This document shows, one piece after another, positions 1 to 12,297 of a stretch of DNA of 64,000 nt. The notes below the pieces were generated by a model, which did no database searches, was not told the origin of the DNA, and saw nothing but the letters and a program-made list of their open reading frames with translations. This stretch comes from Amyelois transitella. Lineage: Eukaryota; Arthropoda; Insecta; Lepidoptera; Pyralidae. Positions within the stretch are counted from its first letter, which is position 1, and every line of letters begins with the position of its first letter. The stretch spans positions 744,001-808,000 of the forward strand of contig NC_083520.1 in NCBI RefSeq assembly GCF_032362555.1. Direction: 5' to 3'. Both the position numbers and the translations under genes were made by a program.

Positions 1-80
1 CATCTAAACGTGGCCTTTCAGACTGTCGGCACAGTCTACCCCGCGAAGGATATATACGTGATTATATATGTACCTATGTA
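1..80 (+). repeat. 3' tail fragment of the TATG-tailed SINE-like family
   Basis: Degenerate copy of the family tail (sequence around 'gtggcctttcagactgt' then 'ctaccccgcgaaggatata'), running into AT-rich sequence. It lies just upstream of the first AN1-gene exon acceptor. Confidence 0.5.
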
Positions 81-135
81 TAATTTATATATACCATCTT
101 TTTTTTTGTTTCAAGCGTAAACAACTCACACGCAG

Positions 136-3100
136 ACTTGAACAGCCAACACAACCCGTTGACCGACCACGACGAATACATAAACGACTTCAAAACTGGC
201 GCCTTCAACGCCGATACGGCCGACTTCAACGATCTAAACACTGTTGAAGTGTGCCGGGATGATGAGGAAGACAGATTCGCTACGAGGAGCGGTGAAGCTG
301 AGAAGGTATACAGGTTCGATGATTACGATGTGAAGGAGGACCTCAAGAAGCAGGCGGAACAGGCTGCGCTGAAAGATGGTGAGTTTTGCATACGTACATA
401 TGGTCACGTCTATATCCCTTGCGGGGTAGACAGAGCCAACAGTCTTGAAAAGACTGAATGGCCACGTTCAGCTGTTTGGCTTAATGATAGAATTGAGGTT
501 CAAATAGTGACAGGTTGCTAGCTCATCGCCTAGAAAAGAATCTCAAGTTTGTAAGCCCATCCCTTAGACGCCTTTTATGACATCCATGGCTAAAAGATGG
601 AGAGTAAACGTATATATTAGCATTTCGAGGTTCACAATTCGACCGTATTTTTTTATTTATTTATACTAATATTATAAAGCTGAAGAGTTTGTTTGTTATT
701 TTTAATCTCAGGAACTACTGGTTCGAATTGAAAATTATTTTTGCGTTGAATAGACCATTTATCGAGGAAGGCTTTATATGTATAATAATGGAGAATGTGA
801 AAAAAAAATCGGCGAAAATTATTAATCCTCGAGGGCTTCAATGATGCCCAAAATAACTATACCACGTGGATGAAGTCGCGAGAACAGCTTATATTGGATA
901 CTAGCTTTCCCCCGCGACTCCGTCCGCGCGGATGTCGGTCTTCGCGTAGATGGTTTATTTCTCCATTTTATTTTCAGTCCGGTCAATTTAGACCAAAAAA
1001 TAGGAATGAAGCTACATTAATTCCCATCAAGCTGAAAATGAGTATAATTGTTTAAAACACAATCAAAAGCATTATTTCAAAATTCCCCATGATTCCGGTT
1101 TAAGGAAAAAAATTACCCAAGGTCAAAGGTAAGAAAATGGGATTTTCACGATTTTCTTCAAAACGGTAAGTTTTATAGGAAAATTACCTCAGACATAGAT
1201 TGTAGATCATAAAGATATCTATAAAAAGGAATCAATATTTTTTTTCAATAAAGCTACCGTTTCTGAGATATTACGATGCAAAAAGTTGCAAGCGTCATAT
1301 TATGCATAAGCACGTCTCGTATATACTCTATGTAGCAGTAATATAAGTAAAAATATTGTTCTGTCGGTAATTTTAACTTGAATTCAAAATACCGTTAGTC
1401 TTTAATAATAGTTGTCCTTGCGGGGATACCGTTGTCGGTTATGGACACCACGGCCTCTCATGCCCTAGGAGTGCCGGCCGTTTAGGGCGCCATGCCGCCC
1501 TAAATGATATAATCCTCCGTGCTCTTGCCACCATCCATGTTCCAGCCGTTCTAGAACCAAACGGTCTGGCTCGGGATGATGCCAAGAGACCGGATGGTAT
1601 GACTTTGGTACCCTGGAGATTGGGGCGGCCTTTGGTGTGGGATGCTACTTGTGTCGACACACTTGCGCCGTCTCATCTTTAGGGTACTAAATCTAAGGCC
1701 GTTCTGCTTCAAATGAGGCAAAAAACCTCAAAAGGCGCAAATATGTAGTTATCAAAGTTTACATCAGATGGCAAGTGTGTGATAGTGATATTGAAAGGAG
1801 AGTGAACGCGGGGAACATGGTGAATGGAGCTTTGCATGCCTTTATGAGCAGTCAGAAACTATCCAAAAAGGCTCGACTGGCTGTGCACAGGGGCGTGTTG
1901 GTCCCGACATTAATGTATGGGAGTGAAAGTTGGGTATGGCAAAAGAAGCACGAAAGCAGAATAAATGCAGTGGAAATGAGAGCGTTAAGGAGTATGTTGG
2001 GTGTGAAATTGAGTGACCGGATAAGGAACAGCGTGATAAGGGAATGTTGTGATGTGAAAGAAGATGTAGTTACAGGAATAGAAAAGGGTATGTTGAGATG
2101 GTTCAGCCATGTGGAGAGGATGAATGAAAACAGGTTGACTAAGCAGATATACATGGAGAGTGTGGAGGGAAAGGTCGGGGTGGGAAGACCTAGACGAACA
2201 TATCTTGATCAAATTAAGGACGTCCTGGTAAAGGGTCAGGTCAAAAGTACCCGAAAGCGCCGAGCTTGCATGAAGAGAGTTATGAATGTAGATGAAGCAA
2301 AGGAAGTATGCAGAGATCGTGGCAAGTGGAAAGAGGTAGTCTCTGCCTACCCCTCTGGGAAAGAGGCGTGATTTTATGTATGTATGTTTGTATGTAGTTA
2401 TCGGTAATATCTATACTTTTGAACCTTTTGGGGTAGAAACTCTGGGACCGGGGGGCCTATCTGCCCATCAGCTTTTCCGACAATTGTCGAAAAAGCTAAT
2501 TGAGGTATCTCTTGACCGGAAGGCTGGAAATTATCTGGCTCAGAGAATCAGCTTTGCCATTCGAATTGGCAATGCTACCAGCCTTCTGGGCACATTCGCG
2601 CATGTTGATGCTATGCAAGGACTGTACAATTTATAAATTAAATTTTAGTTTGTAGTCATCTTTTTTCTTTCTTTTTATAAGTAGTTTTAGTTTTAATTTG
2701 ATTATTGCATTGAATTTGATAATTGTAATCTCTATTATTGTCCTAAGATGATTATTCTATTTTTTTAAAAAATAAATGCGAAAGTTAGTCTTGAGTGCCA
2801 CTGCGTAGTGAAAACACGTGTTTATTCTAACCTATTTCAGACTTTTTCAAGTTTAATAATAAAAATGTTAAAAAAAACGCGCTAATAGTACACTACCTCA
2901 GAGGTGGCAAGGAAACGGATGCATATTATGACGCTTGCAACTTTTTGCATCGTTATATCACAGAAACGGTAGCTTTGTTGAAAAAAATTATTGATACCTT
3001 TTTTATAGATAACTTTATGATCTACAATTTATGTCTGAGGTAATTTTCCGATTTGAAAAACTTACCGTTTTAAAGAAAATTGCGATACACCCATTTTTTA

Positions 3101-4375
3101 CCTTTGACCGTGAGTAAATTTTTTTCCTTAAACCGGAATCATGGGGAATTTTGAAATAATGCTTTTGATTGTGTTTTAAATAATTATACTCATTTTCAGC
3201 TTGATGGGAATTAATGTAGCTATGTAGTATTAGTAGCGGCCCGCTTGTGCAGCAAACGGTTCAAGCCAAAGCCGACTTTAGGCGCTACAGGTTACGGCGC
3301 TAAATCCACTGCGGTTCTACAGAACAACGTCTATGTATAAACTGAAAAATTAAGATTTTTTTTTCTTCGTATTTTTTCGGGATAAAAAGTATCCTATTTT
3401 ACGCCCAGGATAATAAGGTATAATTATACCAAGTTTCATCAAAATCGAACCGTTAGTTTTCACGTGATGCCTGAACATACAGACAGACAGACAAAAATTT
3501 TTTTAATCACATTTTTGTGTTTGGTATCGATCCAGTAACACCCCTTGCTATTTATTTTTTCAATATTTTCAATGTACAGAATTGACCTTTCTACAGATTT
3601 ATTATATGTATAGATATATTTTTTTTGTAACCTAAAATCTATAAAAGTAAACTTATGCAAATGGTTAAATAATGGGTGGCATGTTTGATAATTATTCAAA
3701 GTCAAAGTCAAATTATTTATTGCAAATGTAGGTAACATATGGGATGTTATATATATATATAAATAGTACCGCTACATTTTACCTTTCGGCATGCAATTAC
3801 TGAAGTTCAGATTTTATAAAAAAAATAATAATAAATTCAGTGGAAGCTAATAAGTCAAACAAAGTTATTATATTCTAAGAATTGAAATGAGTCGTCATTG
3901 ACGGCCTCTGTGGCGCAGTGGTAACCGTACGCTTGTCTGTGACACCGGAGGTCCCGGGTTTGAATCCCGGCCAGGGCATGATGAGAAAATAACTTTTTCT
4001 CATTGGCCTGGGTCTCAGATGTTTATCTATATAAGTATTTGTTATAAAATATAGTATCGTTGAGTTAGTATCACGTAACACAAGTCTCGAACTTACTTCG
4101 AGGCTAACTCAATCTGTGTAATTTGTCCCATATATATGTATTTATGAATTAAAACAGCTGCGCCTGCGCCCCGGCCGCCGCGGCCGCGCTGCAGCTTCTG
4201 CCGCAAGCGGCTGAGCATCGCCACGGAGCACCGCTGCCGCTGCGGCGCCGCGTTCTGCGCGCCGCACCGCTACGCCGAGGTGCACGGCTGCGCCTACGAC
4301 TACCGCGCGCGTGCGCACGCGCTGCTGGCCAGGGAGCACCCGCGCGTGGCTGCCCCCAAGCTGCCCAAGATATAG
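136..4375 (+). CDS. AN1-type zinc-finger protein (ZFAND5/6-like), last two exons, 5' end outside window
   Basis: Two exons join in phase. Exon A is 136-378 (acceptor CAG, donor GTGAGT) and exon B is 4158-4375 (acceptor AAAACAG, stop TAG at 4373-4375). Exon A ends one base into a codon and exon B supplies the other two, giving Ala. Exon B encodes an AN1 zinc finger with spacing C-x2-C-x11-C-x1-C-x4-C-x2-H-x5-H-x1-C, then a basic tail ending PKLPKI, which resembles the EKIQKI end of ZFAND5/6. Exon A is acidic ([12 protein letters not shown]) and I do not recognise it. That both exons belong to one gene rests on phase and order only. ZFAND5/6 proteins bind ubiquitin through an upstream A20 finger and act in proteasome and stress pathways; an A20 exon would lie left of the window. 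Exon B is very GC-rich against AT-rich surroundings. The 3.8-kb intron holds a SINE, Helitron pieces, a nested LINE and a tRNA-SINE. Confidence 0.7.
389..612 (-). mobile_element. TATG-tailed SINE-like element, intronic
   Basis: Reverse-oriented copy of the roughly 260-bp family found throughout this window (head: GTGCCGTGTGGTTCCCGGCAC; tail: ATAGACGTGACCATATGTATG). It begins about 10 bp after the donor of the first AN1-gene exon. The head portion is truncated here. It creates a long spurious reading-frame extension of the exon. Confidence 0.75.
660..893 (+). mobile_element. Non-autonomous Helitron-like element
   Basis: Starts with the family 5' end TATACTAATATTATAAAGC and ends with a degraded hairpin and ACAGCTTA where intact copies have ACAGCTAG. 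It matches the copy at 7737-8004 over most of its length. A second, reverse-oriented Helitron 3' end (CTAG plus GC-rich hairpin) begins at 901. Confidence 0.65.
1440..2636 (+). pseudogene. Decayed retroelement-type coding tail, split by LINE insertion
   Basis: Two pieces read as one degraded reading frame. The left piece (about 1585-1753) gives [20 protein letters not shown] and, further on, a K-R-R-K-Y-V stretch. The right piece (2391-2636) gives [14 protein letters not shown], then [18 protein letters not shown] and a stop. Removing the LINE and one copy of the target duplication restores frame continuity at the junction. A related relic lies at 32.5 kb. I recall this signature from the C-terminal tails of invertebrate reverse-transcriptase elements; the exact family is uncertain. 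Stops and a frameshift in the left piece show it is dead. Confidence 0.5.
1754..2390 (+). mobile_element. 5'-truncated LINE (RTE-like) copy with 12-bp target duplication
   Basis: Encodes the C-terminal part of the same reverse transcriptase as the 59.1-60.3 kb copy, from about FTSDGK to AYPSGKEA then stop (TGA ending at 2371), followed at once by a TATG-repeat tail. The flanking duplication TATGTAGTTATC is at 1742-1753 and 2391-2402. One frameshift lies near 1772-1776. It is inserted in the older retroelement relic. Confidence 0.85.
3900..4140 (+). mobile_element. tRNA-derived SINE adjoining the AN1 exon acceptor
   Basis: The head carries Pol III promoter boxes typical of a tRNA-derived SINE: box A-like TGGCGCAGTGGT and box B-like GGGTTTGAATCCC. 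The body ends TCTGTGTAATTTGTCCC followed by an AT-rich tail. It ends about 17 bp before the CAG acceptor at 4155-4157. It is the best-preserved copy together with those at 23.4 kb and 50.9 kb. Confidence 0.85.
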
Positions 4376-7300
4376 CTGGGGATGATACAGGCATGTTTGT
4401 TTTGTTGGAGCCGTTTCGAATTTCAGTTGAATTTGTTGTCATCTTGTTTTGAGCCGTTTCGTTTGTTGGAGTTGAATTTGTTGGCGTCGCGTTTTGTGAG
4501 TTTGAAACTTTTCTGTCTTATTGTACGTCAGTTAAAAGTGTAATAGATTTATTTTCGAAATTTGATGCGATGTATCACTTATCGTTTTATCTAATTATAA
4601 TTACTTATTTTAACTGATGTACAATATTAATACGTAGAGTTTAAACGGTTTTGAGAACAAAATTTTTTAATGGCAAACGAATTTGTTTGTTGTATTACAT
4701 TTACTTTGTTATATTGCAAAAAAAATATATCAATAATTTCAATCGAGTCGCGAACGTCCACAATAAAATTATACGCGCTCTTATAACCTGTCTTATTTAC
4801 AGTTAATTATACGAAAATTTAAAAATTGTATATTCTCAAACAATTTGTAAAAGATAGCATTGTTTCCTCACGAAAGACTCAAAAAATAAAGAATTATAAA
4901 TAAATATGTCAAAAGTGTGTCGATATTGTGTTTATGGTCTTGTTGGAAAAGATTTTGTCAATATTCTCTCATCTCTGCGTGTTCTCGGTTTCACCCTCAA
5001 CAGAAGTGTTTCGGGACCCTGGGTCCGCTTTCCAACTGTTCTCACTCCCTTGGTCCGGTTTTCGGGGTCCTCGGATTTCAGTCCATTGTCATTTAATAAT
5101 CTGTACCATAGTTATTGCACATACAATTTCAAATATGGATGAAGTGATAGAGGTAAGCAGGAATCGTCGTAAAGCTCTCTACCCTTTGTGGGAAAGACGC
5201 ATGATTGTATGTAAATGTTAATTACTATTCTATAAGACACTTTATCAACACACTATTGGTACATTTATTTTTAAAAAAATACAGCATATCCAGCTTTACA
5301 TGAAGAGGTTTGTGTATAAATAGTTTAATTTTGAAAGTCGAAACTTATTTTCCTGGTGAAATTATAAAATTGACCTTTAAAATTAAATATTTGACGGAGA
5401 CGATACATGTAAAACCTCATACGGTGTTAATTTAGGTGTTAGTATCGTTTTTAATAAGACCATAAACAATTTTATTTTTTTAATTTTAAATTTTATATCG
5501 AAATATAACCTCATGTCTGGAATGCTTACAATTTTGAATGAAGGTAATATTGTTTGTGAATATACAATACAGTGTAAAAAATTGACGCCTTAAAAAAACT
5601 ATAAACAAATAAATAACATAAAACTAATTTGTAAATAACTTCGTTTGATTAACGTTAAAAATGGTAAGGTTGAAACGTTTCGACGGAGTAGCGTTCGCAT
5701 AACGGTTACTTTAACGTTGACATTTTCGAGAGATAAGCTATAATAATGGTTAAACATAACGTTAACTATCATATTAGTTTTAGTTAACCATTCGTCAAAA
5801 ACGATAAAATTTAGTTTTTTAATAAAATGCAACCATCACTATCATTAAGACTCACAATTCCGCTAATAGTGTCCAAAAACAATCAAATTCGTCTGTCTCT
5901 TAGAAAATGGATCTTAACATAATGTCAATAAAGCGCACAGTCCTGTAAATGTTAAACTCTAATTTTTATATTTAAAGATTGTATGCTTTATTGCAATAAG
6001 TTAAGATCCATTTTTGAATGGTATAAATTTGTAAAATGATGTTTCAAACTGAGGACGGTGTTTTGTTTTGTTCTCACCTGTAAATCTAAGTTTATAGTTT
6101 ATGGAGGATTGCCATTAATTAACGTTAGGGTTTAACATTAACAAAACGTGGTGTATATTATGTTTTGTGGTGTAATGCACCTTTGGTAACAGAATATTAA
6201 TTTTTGGGAGAATAATTTTAGTTTTGTATACTCATATTGATGATATAAAATGTTTATAAGGCCGATAGTGTAGTTCAGACATGTTTGAATCGTATTACAG
6301 CGGTGTACGGTTGAAAACTGACTGGCATTTTGTCTACCGCGGCCTGTTGTGAACGTGTATATATATTTGACGTGTATGCAAACGCCACATTAATGTTTGA
6401 AGATTTCACTTGCTAAGTAAAATATAACTTTTTTATGAGATATTATTAAAAAAATTCGTATAAATTCATCTTCAAATATGTATACATGTTTAGCAAAAAA
6501 ATTGTATATAAATTGTTATTATAATTATATTAACATGAATCGCCTATGCAACGCAGTTTGTGTAAATACATATATAGACATAAATATATACTAGGTCCGT
6601 TTGAATTGATTACGAATATTTTAAGATGTTTATATAAATAACTATTTCATAAAAAGAATTAAAAATGTATTCATAGCATTCTGTATGTGAAGTTCAAATT
6701 TAAACTGTTGTCAAACACAAAAGCCACTTTTAAGACACACGCTAAATTTCCTTGAAGATTTTATGATTTGTATTGAATAAAATAGTTTTTTTGTTCATAT
6801 TTTGATATAGTTTTTAGTTAAAGTTATTTAGTTTTCTTAACTATCCTTAAAATATTCGTACTCGTTTTGTACGAACCTTATATTATAGAAAGTAAAATAA
6901 ATATATATATATAAAATTGATGTGACGACTGGTAAACGCGAATATGGGCTTTAGAACACGCATCAAAATGACAAAATGGCGACATTTAAAAGAAAGCCTA
7001 GATAACAATTTAAATTATTTTGCTAATTGCACCGAGTGTAGCGTTTGACTTATCCAAAATGGACACGATAATTTTAGAATTTATTATGTAGTAGTCGAAT
7101 AATTTAGATTTTTATCTGGGCAATAATTTTTTTCATTATATCATATAACATCATATAAATTTGATTTTGAGTTTCATGGATTTTGATATTTGTCTTTTCG
7201 AGGACTCTCTCGATCCCTCAATGTTGTAGACGTGATGCATGTATGTAAAAATATGAAAATCTGCTTATTTCTTTTATAAAGAGCATTAAAGTTTATTATA

Positions 7301-7736
7301 TTTAAAATATATTCAGATGATATAGGTGTAGCAAGAGAAACAATTATAAAAAAAAAAACAATTTAAATTAGCTAAGTTCACTTTTTAACCTGAGTCTTTT
7401 TCTCGACCGCGAAGCTCATATTTAAAAAATCCTTTACTTTGTCTCGTGGTCTGTGAAGATTTCTAGTGACCTAATTTTACTTCGCAATACGTGTGACGTT
7501 ATATCCGTTCCGATATATATCCACTTTTAGTATGCTTGTTTACCATGTCTGTATGACGTCATGATATGGGAACTAACAAGTTTTCTCACAAAAAAGATTA
7601 TATATAACAAAAAAATGGGACTAGTATTTTTTTTTAAACTTCTTTTAAATAACAAAATTAAAATAACTGGGTCAGTCAACAAATTTTACTTAACCAGTTG
7701 TTGAATAAAACTTGCAGATTATTATATTATTTCAAA
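4376..7736. other. AT-rich 3' flank of the AN1 gene, no coding sequence seen
   Basis: No open frame here resembles a protein. AATAAA-type signals occur near 4763 and 4885, so the first few hundred bases are probably 3' untranslated sequence of the AN1 gene. Short frames at 4.9-5.2 kb have no recognisable motif. Confidence 0.5.
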
Positions 7737-8004
7737 TCTATACTAATATTATAAAGCTGATGAGTTTTGTTTGTTTGAACGCGCTAATCTCAGGAACTAT
7801 TGGTTCGAATTGAAAAATTATTTTTGTGTTTAATAGACCATTTATCGAGGAAGGCTTTAGGCTATTTATCATCACGCTACAACTATTAGGAGCAAAAAAT
7901 TTACGGAAAATGTGAAAAAAAACGGGGAAAATTATTCCTGCTTGAGGGCTTCAATGATGCCCAAAATAACTATTCCTCGCGGGCGAAGCCGCGGGCACAG
8001 CTAG
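7737..8004 (+). mobile_element. Non-autonomous Helitron, intact ends
   Basis: Begins TCTATACTAATATTATAAAG after an A at 7736. It ends with a GC-rich hairpin (CGCGGGCGAAGCCGCG) then CACAGCTAG, followed by T at 8005, as expected for Helitron insertion between A and T without target duplication. No coding capacity. Confidence 0.85.
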
Positions 8005-8551
8005 TATTGGATATATATTTTTTTCTAACCTAAAATCTATCGAGGCAAACTTACGCAAATGATATAAAAATGGGTGTCATGTTTGATAAAAATATGTAAA
8101 AAGGAGTTTTTATTTATGTAAAACTTTAACTACCTAGTTATTTTCCTTGTAAACTTTGAACAAAATAAATCATTTTTTTTGTGGTGTGAATGTTTGCGTA
8201 ACTTGTATCTTGAAACTCATTTTAAGCACTTTCTGCACTCGTGTTGTCTCTCTCTCTCTCTAGAGATAAAAGAAAAAGACGATACGATAATTGATAACGA
8301 AGTATTCAAAATTCTAACATTAGTTCTTATAAGTAAATCTACATATTTGAATTCATTGGATTTATATATTACTTACAATAGAGCGGTTTTAAATCGATAT
8401 TGTTGTTTGGTCGCAATTTTATTCGTAAGTTGTATGCGATGCTTGTGTACTAATCCTAAGGCCTAAAACAGTGCTAAATTCTAGTCTTTTTGCAATATTT
8501 CTTTTTACATTTTGAGTTGTACGTGTTTCAATAATCACCAGCTAATAATAA

Positions 8552-8610
8552 GAATTTTTCTTCAATTATGTATGTGAGTGAGTCATACATAATTGAAGGC
8601 TTGAAAATTC
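8552..8610. repeat. Hairpin with interrupted ~22-bp arms
   Basis: Arms pair GAATTTTTC..TTCAATTATGTATG with CATACATAATTGAAGGC..GAAAATTC around a 9-nt loop. The 14-bp inner stem is perfect and a small bulge separates it from the outer stem. Confidence 0.6.
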
Positions 8611-9888
8611 TATGTTTGAGAAGGTTTACAAGTATTCGAAAGCTAGTAATCGCGGTACAGTACTTTTCCGACATGAAAAGTAACACCATATAATTCTCAT
8701 TGCTTTAAACCATTGAAGTTTCAAAAACATAAGTTAAGGGAAAGCGTGAGGTAACAAAATATAGTAGCCTACAGACAAACATGTCCATACACATTGAAAA
8801 TATGGGTCAAGATTATTTGCAACGACTATAAATAGATTATTTATGGCTTCATGTGCATTAAAAACATGCAATCACATTTTTCGTTTATAAAAATTATTTG
8901 GGAATCTTTCTTTTTTATTATTACGTACGTCAGCTGTTCTACAAGCATGTGTTAGAATTAGTAATAACGCTGTTTTAGGCCTGATTCGCGCGGGAGAGTC
9001 GCGCCAGTTTCCGCGGGAAACCATCGTCGGTCTCCGATCGAATCGAACAAATTGTGATAAAATATTTGACCTAAATTAAGAATAAAATGTGGGAAATCAT
9101 CTGCCATGTGTGTCTGTGTGTGTGTTTTGTTTCTTTTGTTTTTTTTTTGTAATGAAATAATATTGAAAAATTATCAAAAAAAAAAGAATATAATTATTAA
9201 TTAGTTAATTAAAAATATCGCCCTTAGTTAACTCGAGGTGCTTTATTTTGTAATAGTTGGTATGGTTTCTGTCATTTGTTGTTGTATATCACATTGTATA
9301 ACGTTAGATTAATGATGCTTATAATTATTTTTTTTTGTCATCGTAACGCATTGGGCGCTTGGCGGGCTTAAATTAATCTGTAGATATTGTAAAATCTTCT
9401 TGTACATCAACATCTAGCCATTTTTATTAATGTGAATGTACAATAAGATTTTATTTAAGTTGGTTTGCATAGTTTGCTACGATATTTATCGATATATAAT
9501 TGTTTGATATCAATTTTGTATAAATGTAATGGCCATCGATCTATTTGGTAATTAACAACGCTTTTAGATTATGCACAGAAATCATTTTTATTCCTAAATT
9601 GATGTGTTATGTGTAATTCTTGACGTAAGCCGTGGTACTTCAGATTTATTTATTAATGAGAAACTATTGTATTGATGAATATGCCAGACATTTGCAAAGT
9701 AAAAACATTTTTAAAGGAATTTAGTCAAAACACAGTAAAATCCATTGATATTTAAACACTGACTTACACAGAGGCATATTAAAAAAATTATATATTATAT
9801 ATATATATCGTTATATAATATATCGTTATATAATATATCGTTATATAATAACGTAAATATAGATTAATAATCATTCTGTGCTATAAAT

Positions 9889-9940
9889 AAATTTACTCGC
9901 TATTTTTAAGACTTGTGTTTTAAAAATAGCGAGTAAATTT
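9889..9940. repeat. Perfect 21-bp inverted repeat, 10-nt loop
   Basis: Left arm 9889-9909 and right arm 9920-9940 are exact reverse complements, centred on GACTTGTGTT. No TIR-flanked element or gene is evident around it. Confidence 0.8.
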
Positions 9941-11179
9941 CATCATCATTCATTTTGACAATAAGCCAGGCCTAAATCTCGTTTAATTGATAATAGCAGT
10001 GTTTTCTTTTTAAATGAAAGTTGGCATGAATTGTGTGAGAATTGTTTGAAAATTGGGCGTAAGAAGAATGTTATGATTAAAGATAACTATTGTATTAATT
10101 TTGATTTAAAAATATGTAAAAGCTCCTTACCGGGGAGAATGGTATGGTACAGTAGCCTGCAGATATATATATAGGCACCAGTTAAAGTCAAAATCATACT
10201 GGACACGTTTCTTTGTAAGTGACTGTACATACCTTAACGTTTGAATAAAAATAACCTTAGGTATTGTGTAAGTTTTCATAAATCATATTGCATGTCAAAG
10301 TTTAAAGGCGTTCATTTTTAATTGAATGTAATATTACTGTCGCTCCAGTGGTATTTAAAGTAAGAATGAGATGGAAATAAGACACAAAAATATGTCAAAA
10401 AATGTTTTATTTTCCGCTCATCACACATTTTCATTTAGTAATTTCATCTTATTAAATATTGATGTACGGCACCAGTTTTAAATTAATTAGCACCTTGTAT
10501 GTGTTATAGCTTCACTGAATGTATGAAACAGTGTTATTGCAACATTATTATATAATAAGTTGTATTTTTTTTTATGTTTGGAAACTTGATTTGAAATTCA
10601 TGGAGCGGCATGTATATAGTTACAAGAAATAATACACAGTTATAAAAGAAATAAATCACTTGCAATCGCGGACTTATCTCACGAAGGGATCTTCCAGTCA
10701 ACCGGCAAACAATAAAGGAACTAGATAATTAAGTAAAAATATTTTGTTTTTTTTTTAATGTTTAACTGTCTTGTGGAGAATTAAGTGATTAATTAATTCA
10801 TTCATTCATTCATTCATTACTCTCGTATCAATTAATATATGTGCAATTGAATAGATCGATGGTCATTTGTCAGTCACCAAATGCGCCCGAATCATTTCAT
10901 ATTAAATTGTATTATTAAGTTTATAGATAATTTTATTTGGGAAAATAATTTTGGCTGATTTCGAAATAAATATTTATAATGCGAAAGCGACACTTTGTTT
11001 TCATTTACGACAAAAGAATTTTCATTATCAGGAGAAACCTTTTTAAAAATTTCATACATAATAATGACATTAAGTCAATAGCTGAACGTGACCTATCAGT
11101 CTTTTCAACACTGTTGGCTCTGTCTACCACGGAAACAAGGGATATAGGCGTGATTATATGTATGATACCTACTCATACT

Positions 11180-11330
11180 AATAAGAGTAAAAGTGTGTTT
11201 GTTTTTCTGTCTTTAACGTCAAAACCACTGAACAAGTCTCAATGAATATACATACAATTATATGTTGGATACATGAAAGGGTTATAGATAGGGTATTTAT
11301 CACGCGGGCAAGGCCGCGGACGAAAGCTAG
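11180..11330 (+). mobile_element. Helitron-like 3' end fragment
   Basis: Ends with hairpin CGCGGGCAAGGCCGCG, a short spacer, then CTAG (11327-11330) followed by T. The 5' part is not clearly delimited. Confidence 0.55.
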
Positions 11331-12049
11331 TGAAAAAATAAGGGAAACGAAAGTCATTCTTAACTATTTTAATGACTAAAAAACGTTCATACAATCAACT
11401 ATTAAATTTTAGGTTAACAACGTAGAAGTTTCAGAGAATTATACAAGAACAATATATTTTAATATAACATTATCATATCCTGAATTTGTTTAATTATCGC
11501 TTTGACAGCTGAATGAGGACTTTCAATATTTCCAAGGCAATGTCTATCCCGCAAGGGATTTAGACGTGATGTGAATGGTACGTATAGCCTTGAAATCCAC
11601 AGCTGGGCGACGTCTTAACTAAGAGGAGGAATTGTCTATTAAATTATTAATGTCTATGTACATTGCTGAATACATACTGCATAATACTTAATTAGTTTTA
11701 TTAAGATTTATTATAGTTTTATTAAGGTGATTTCAATACTTTAATATATGGGAAATTTCAATAAATCATAGTAACAACTGGCACTACGTATCTATGACAA
11801 TAAGGTTCAATTTTCAGCATGCATATACTTTAATTGTTCTAAGAAGATTTAAAAGTTAATACATTTATTACTTAGTGTTATATTACATGGAGTAACATAT
11901 CGTATAGAAAAATATTAACTTCAAGTAACTGTTCTCATTTTGAGCAAGTACAACTTTAATTATAATGTAGATATAATATTTTAACACTTAAACATTTTGA
12001 TAACAATAATCCTCTTACAAAATTTACAATAATTATTCAAACATAACAA

Positions 12050-12055
12050 TTTATT
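12050..12055 (-). terminator. Candidate polyadenylation signal of Ipk2
   Basis: AATAAA on the minus strand, about 245 nt beyond the Ipk2 stop codon. Position and sequence fit; use is inferred. Confidence 0.4.
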
Positions 12056-12297
12056 AACAAATATGTATATCTTGCAAATCACTACCACAATTTTTGTCAT
12101 TACTAAGATATAGAGATCATTGAACATCATTATTTTATCTCTAAATTCTTTTATTAATACTTTATCTTATTAAATCTTTAAATACAACTTGAAATGCTTG
12201 AAAAAACACAATGACAACACTTTAAAAAAATGAGCTTTATAGGAACATTAAATTTCTAATACAACCTTTTTAACCAACATACGAACAAAACGAAAAA

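Larger units (their letters stand above)
1011..3220. repeat. Composite element flanked by ~300-bp inverted repeats
   Basis: The left arm (1011-1306) and right arm (2919-3220) are near-identical reverse complements: the left begins GCTACATTAATTCCC and the right ends GGGAATTAATGTAGC. Between them lies a decayed retroelement coding tail (about 1440-1753 and 2391-2636) interrupted by a 5'-truncated LINE. It could be one foldback or long-TIR element, or two copies of a repeat in opposite orientation. No convincing target duplication was seen at the outer ends. Confidence 0.6.
8005..11900. other. AT-rich intergenic sequence with hairpins and microsatellites
   Basis: No gene recognised. It contains an AT-rich tandem ('atatcgttatataat' type) at about 9790-9850, two hairpins (8552-8610 and 9889-9940), a CATT run near 10798-10818, and SINE-tail fragments at about 11085-11170 and 11500-11590. 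A 95-codon frame at 8179 has no motif and lies in low-complexity sequence. Confidence 0.5.

Noticed and set aside
3900..3975. tRNA gene candidates at each tRNA-SINE head
   Set aside because: Box A and B motifs are present, but the heads continue into a conserved SINE body and recur at 23.4, 35.7 and 50.9 kb; no clean cloverleaf was established.
4142..4442. Two minus-strand Arg/Ala-rich frames
   Set aside because: Antisense of the GC-rich AN1 zinc-finger exon, whose plus-strand frame has the Cys/His ligands.
8179..8466. 95-codon plus frame
   Set aside because: No domain, low complexity and no splice or promoter context to support it.
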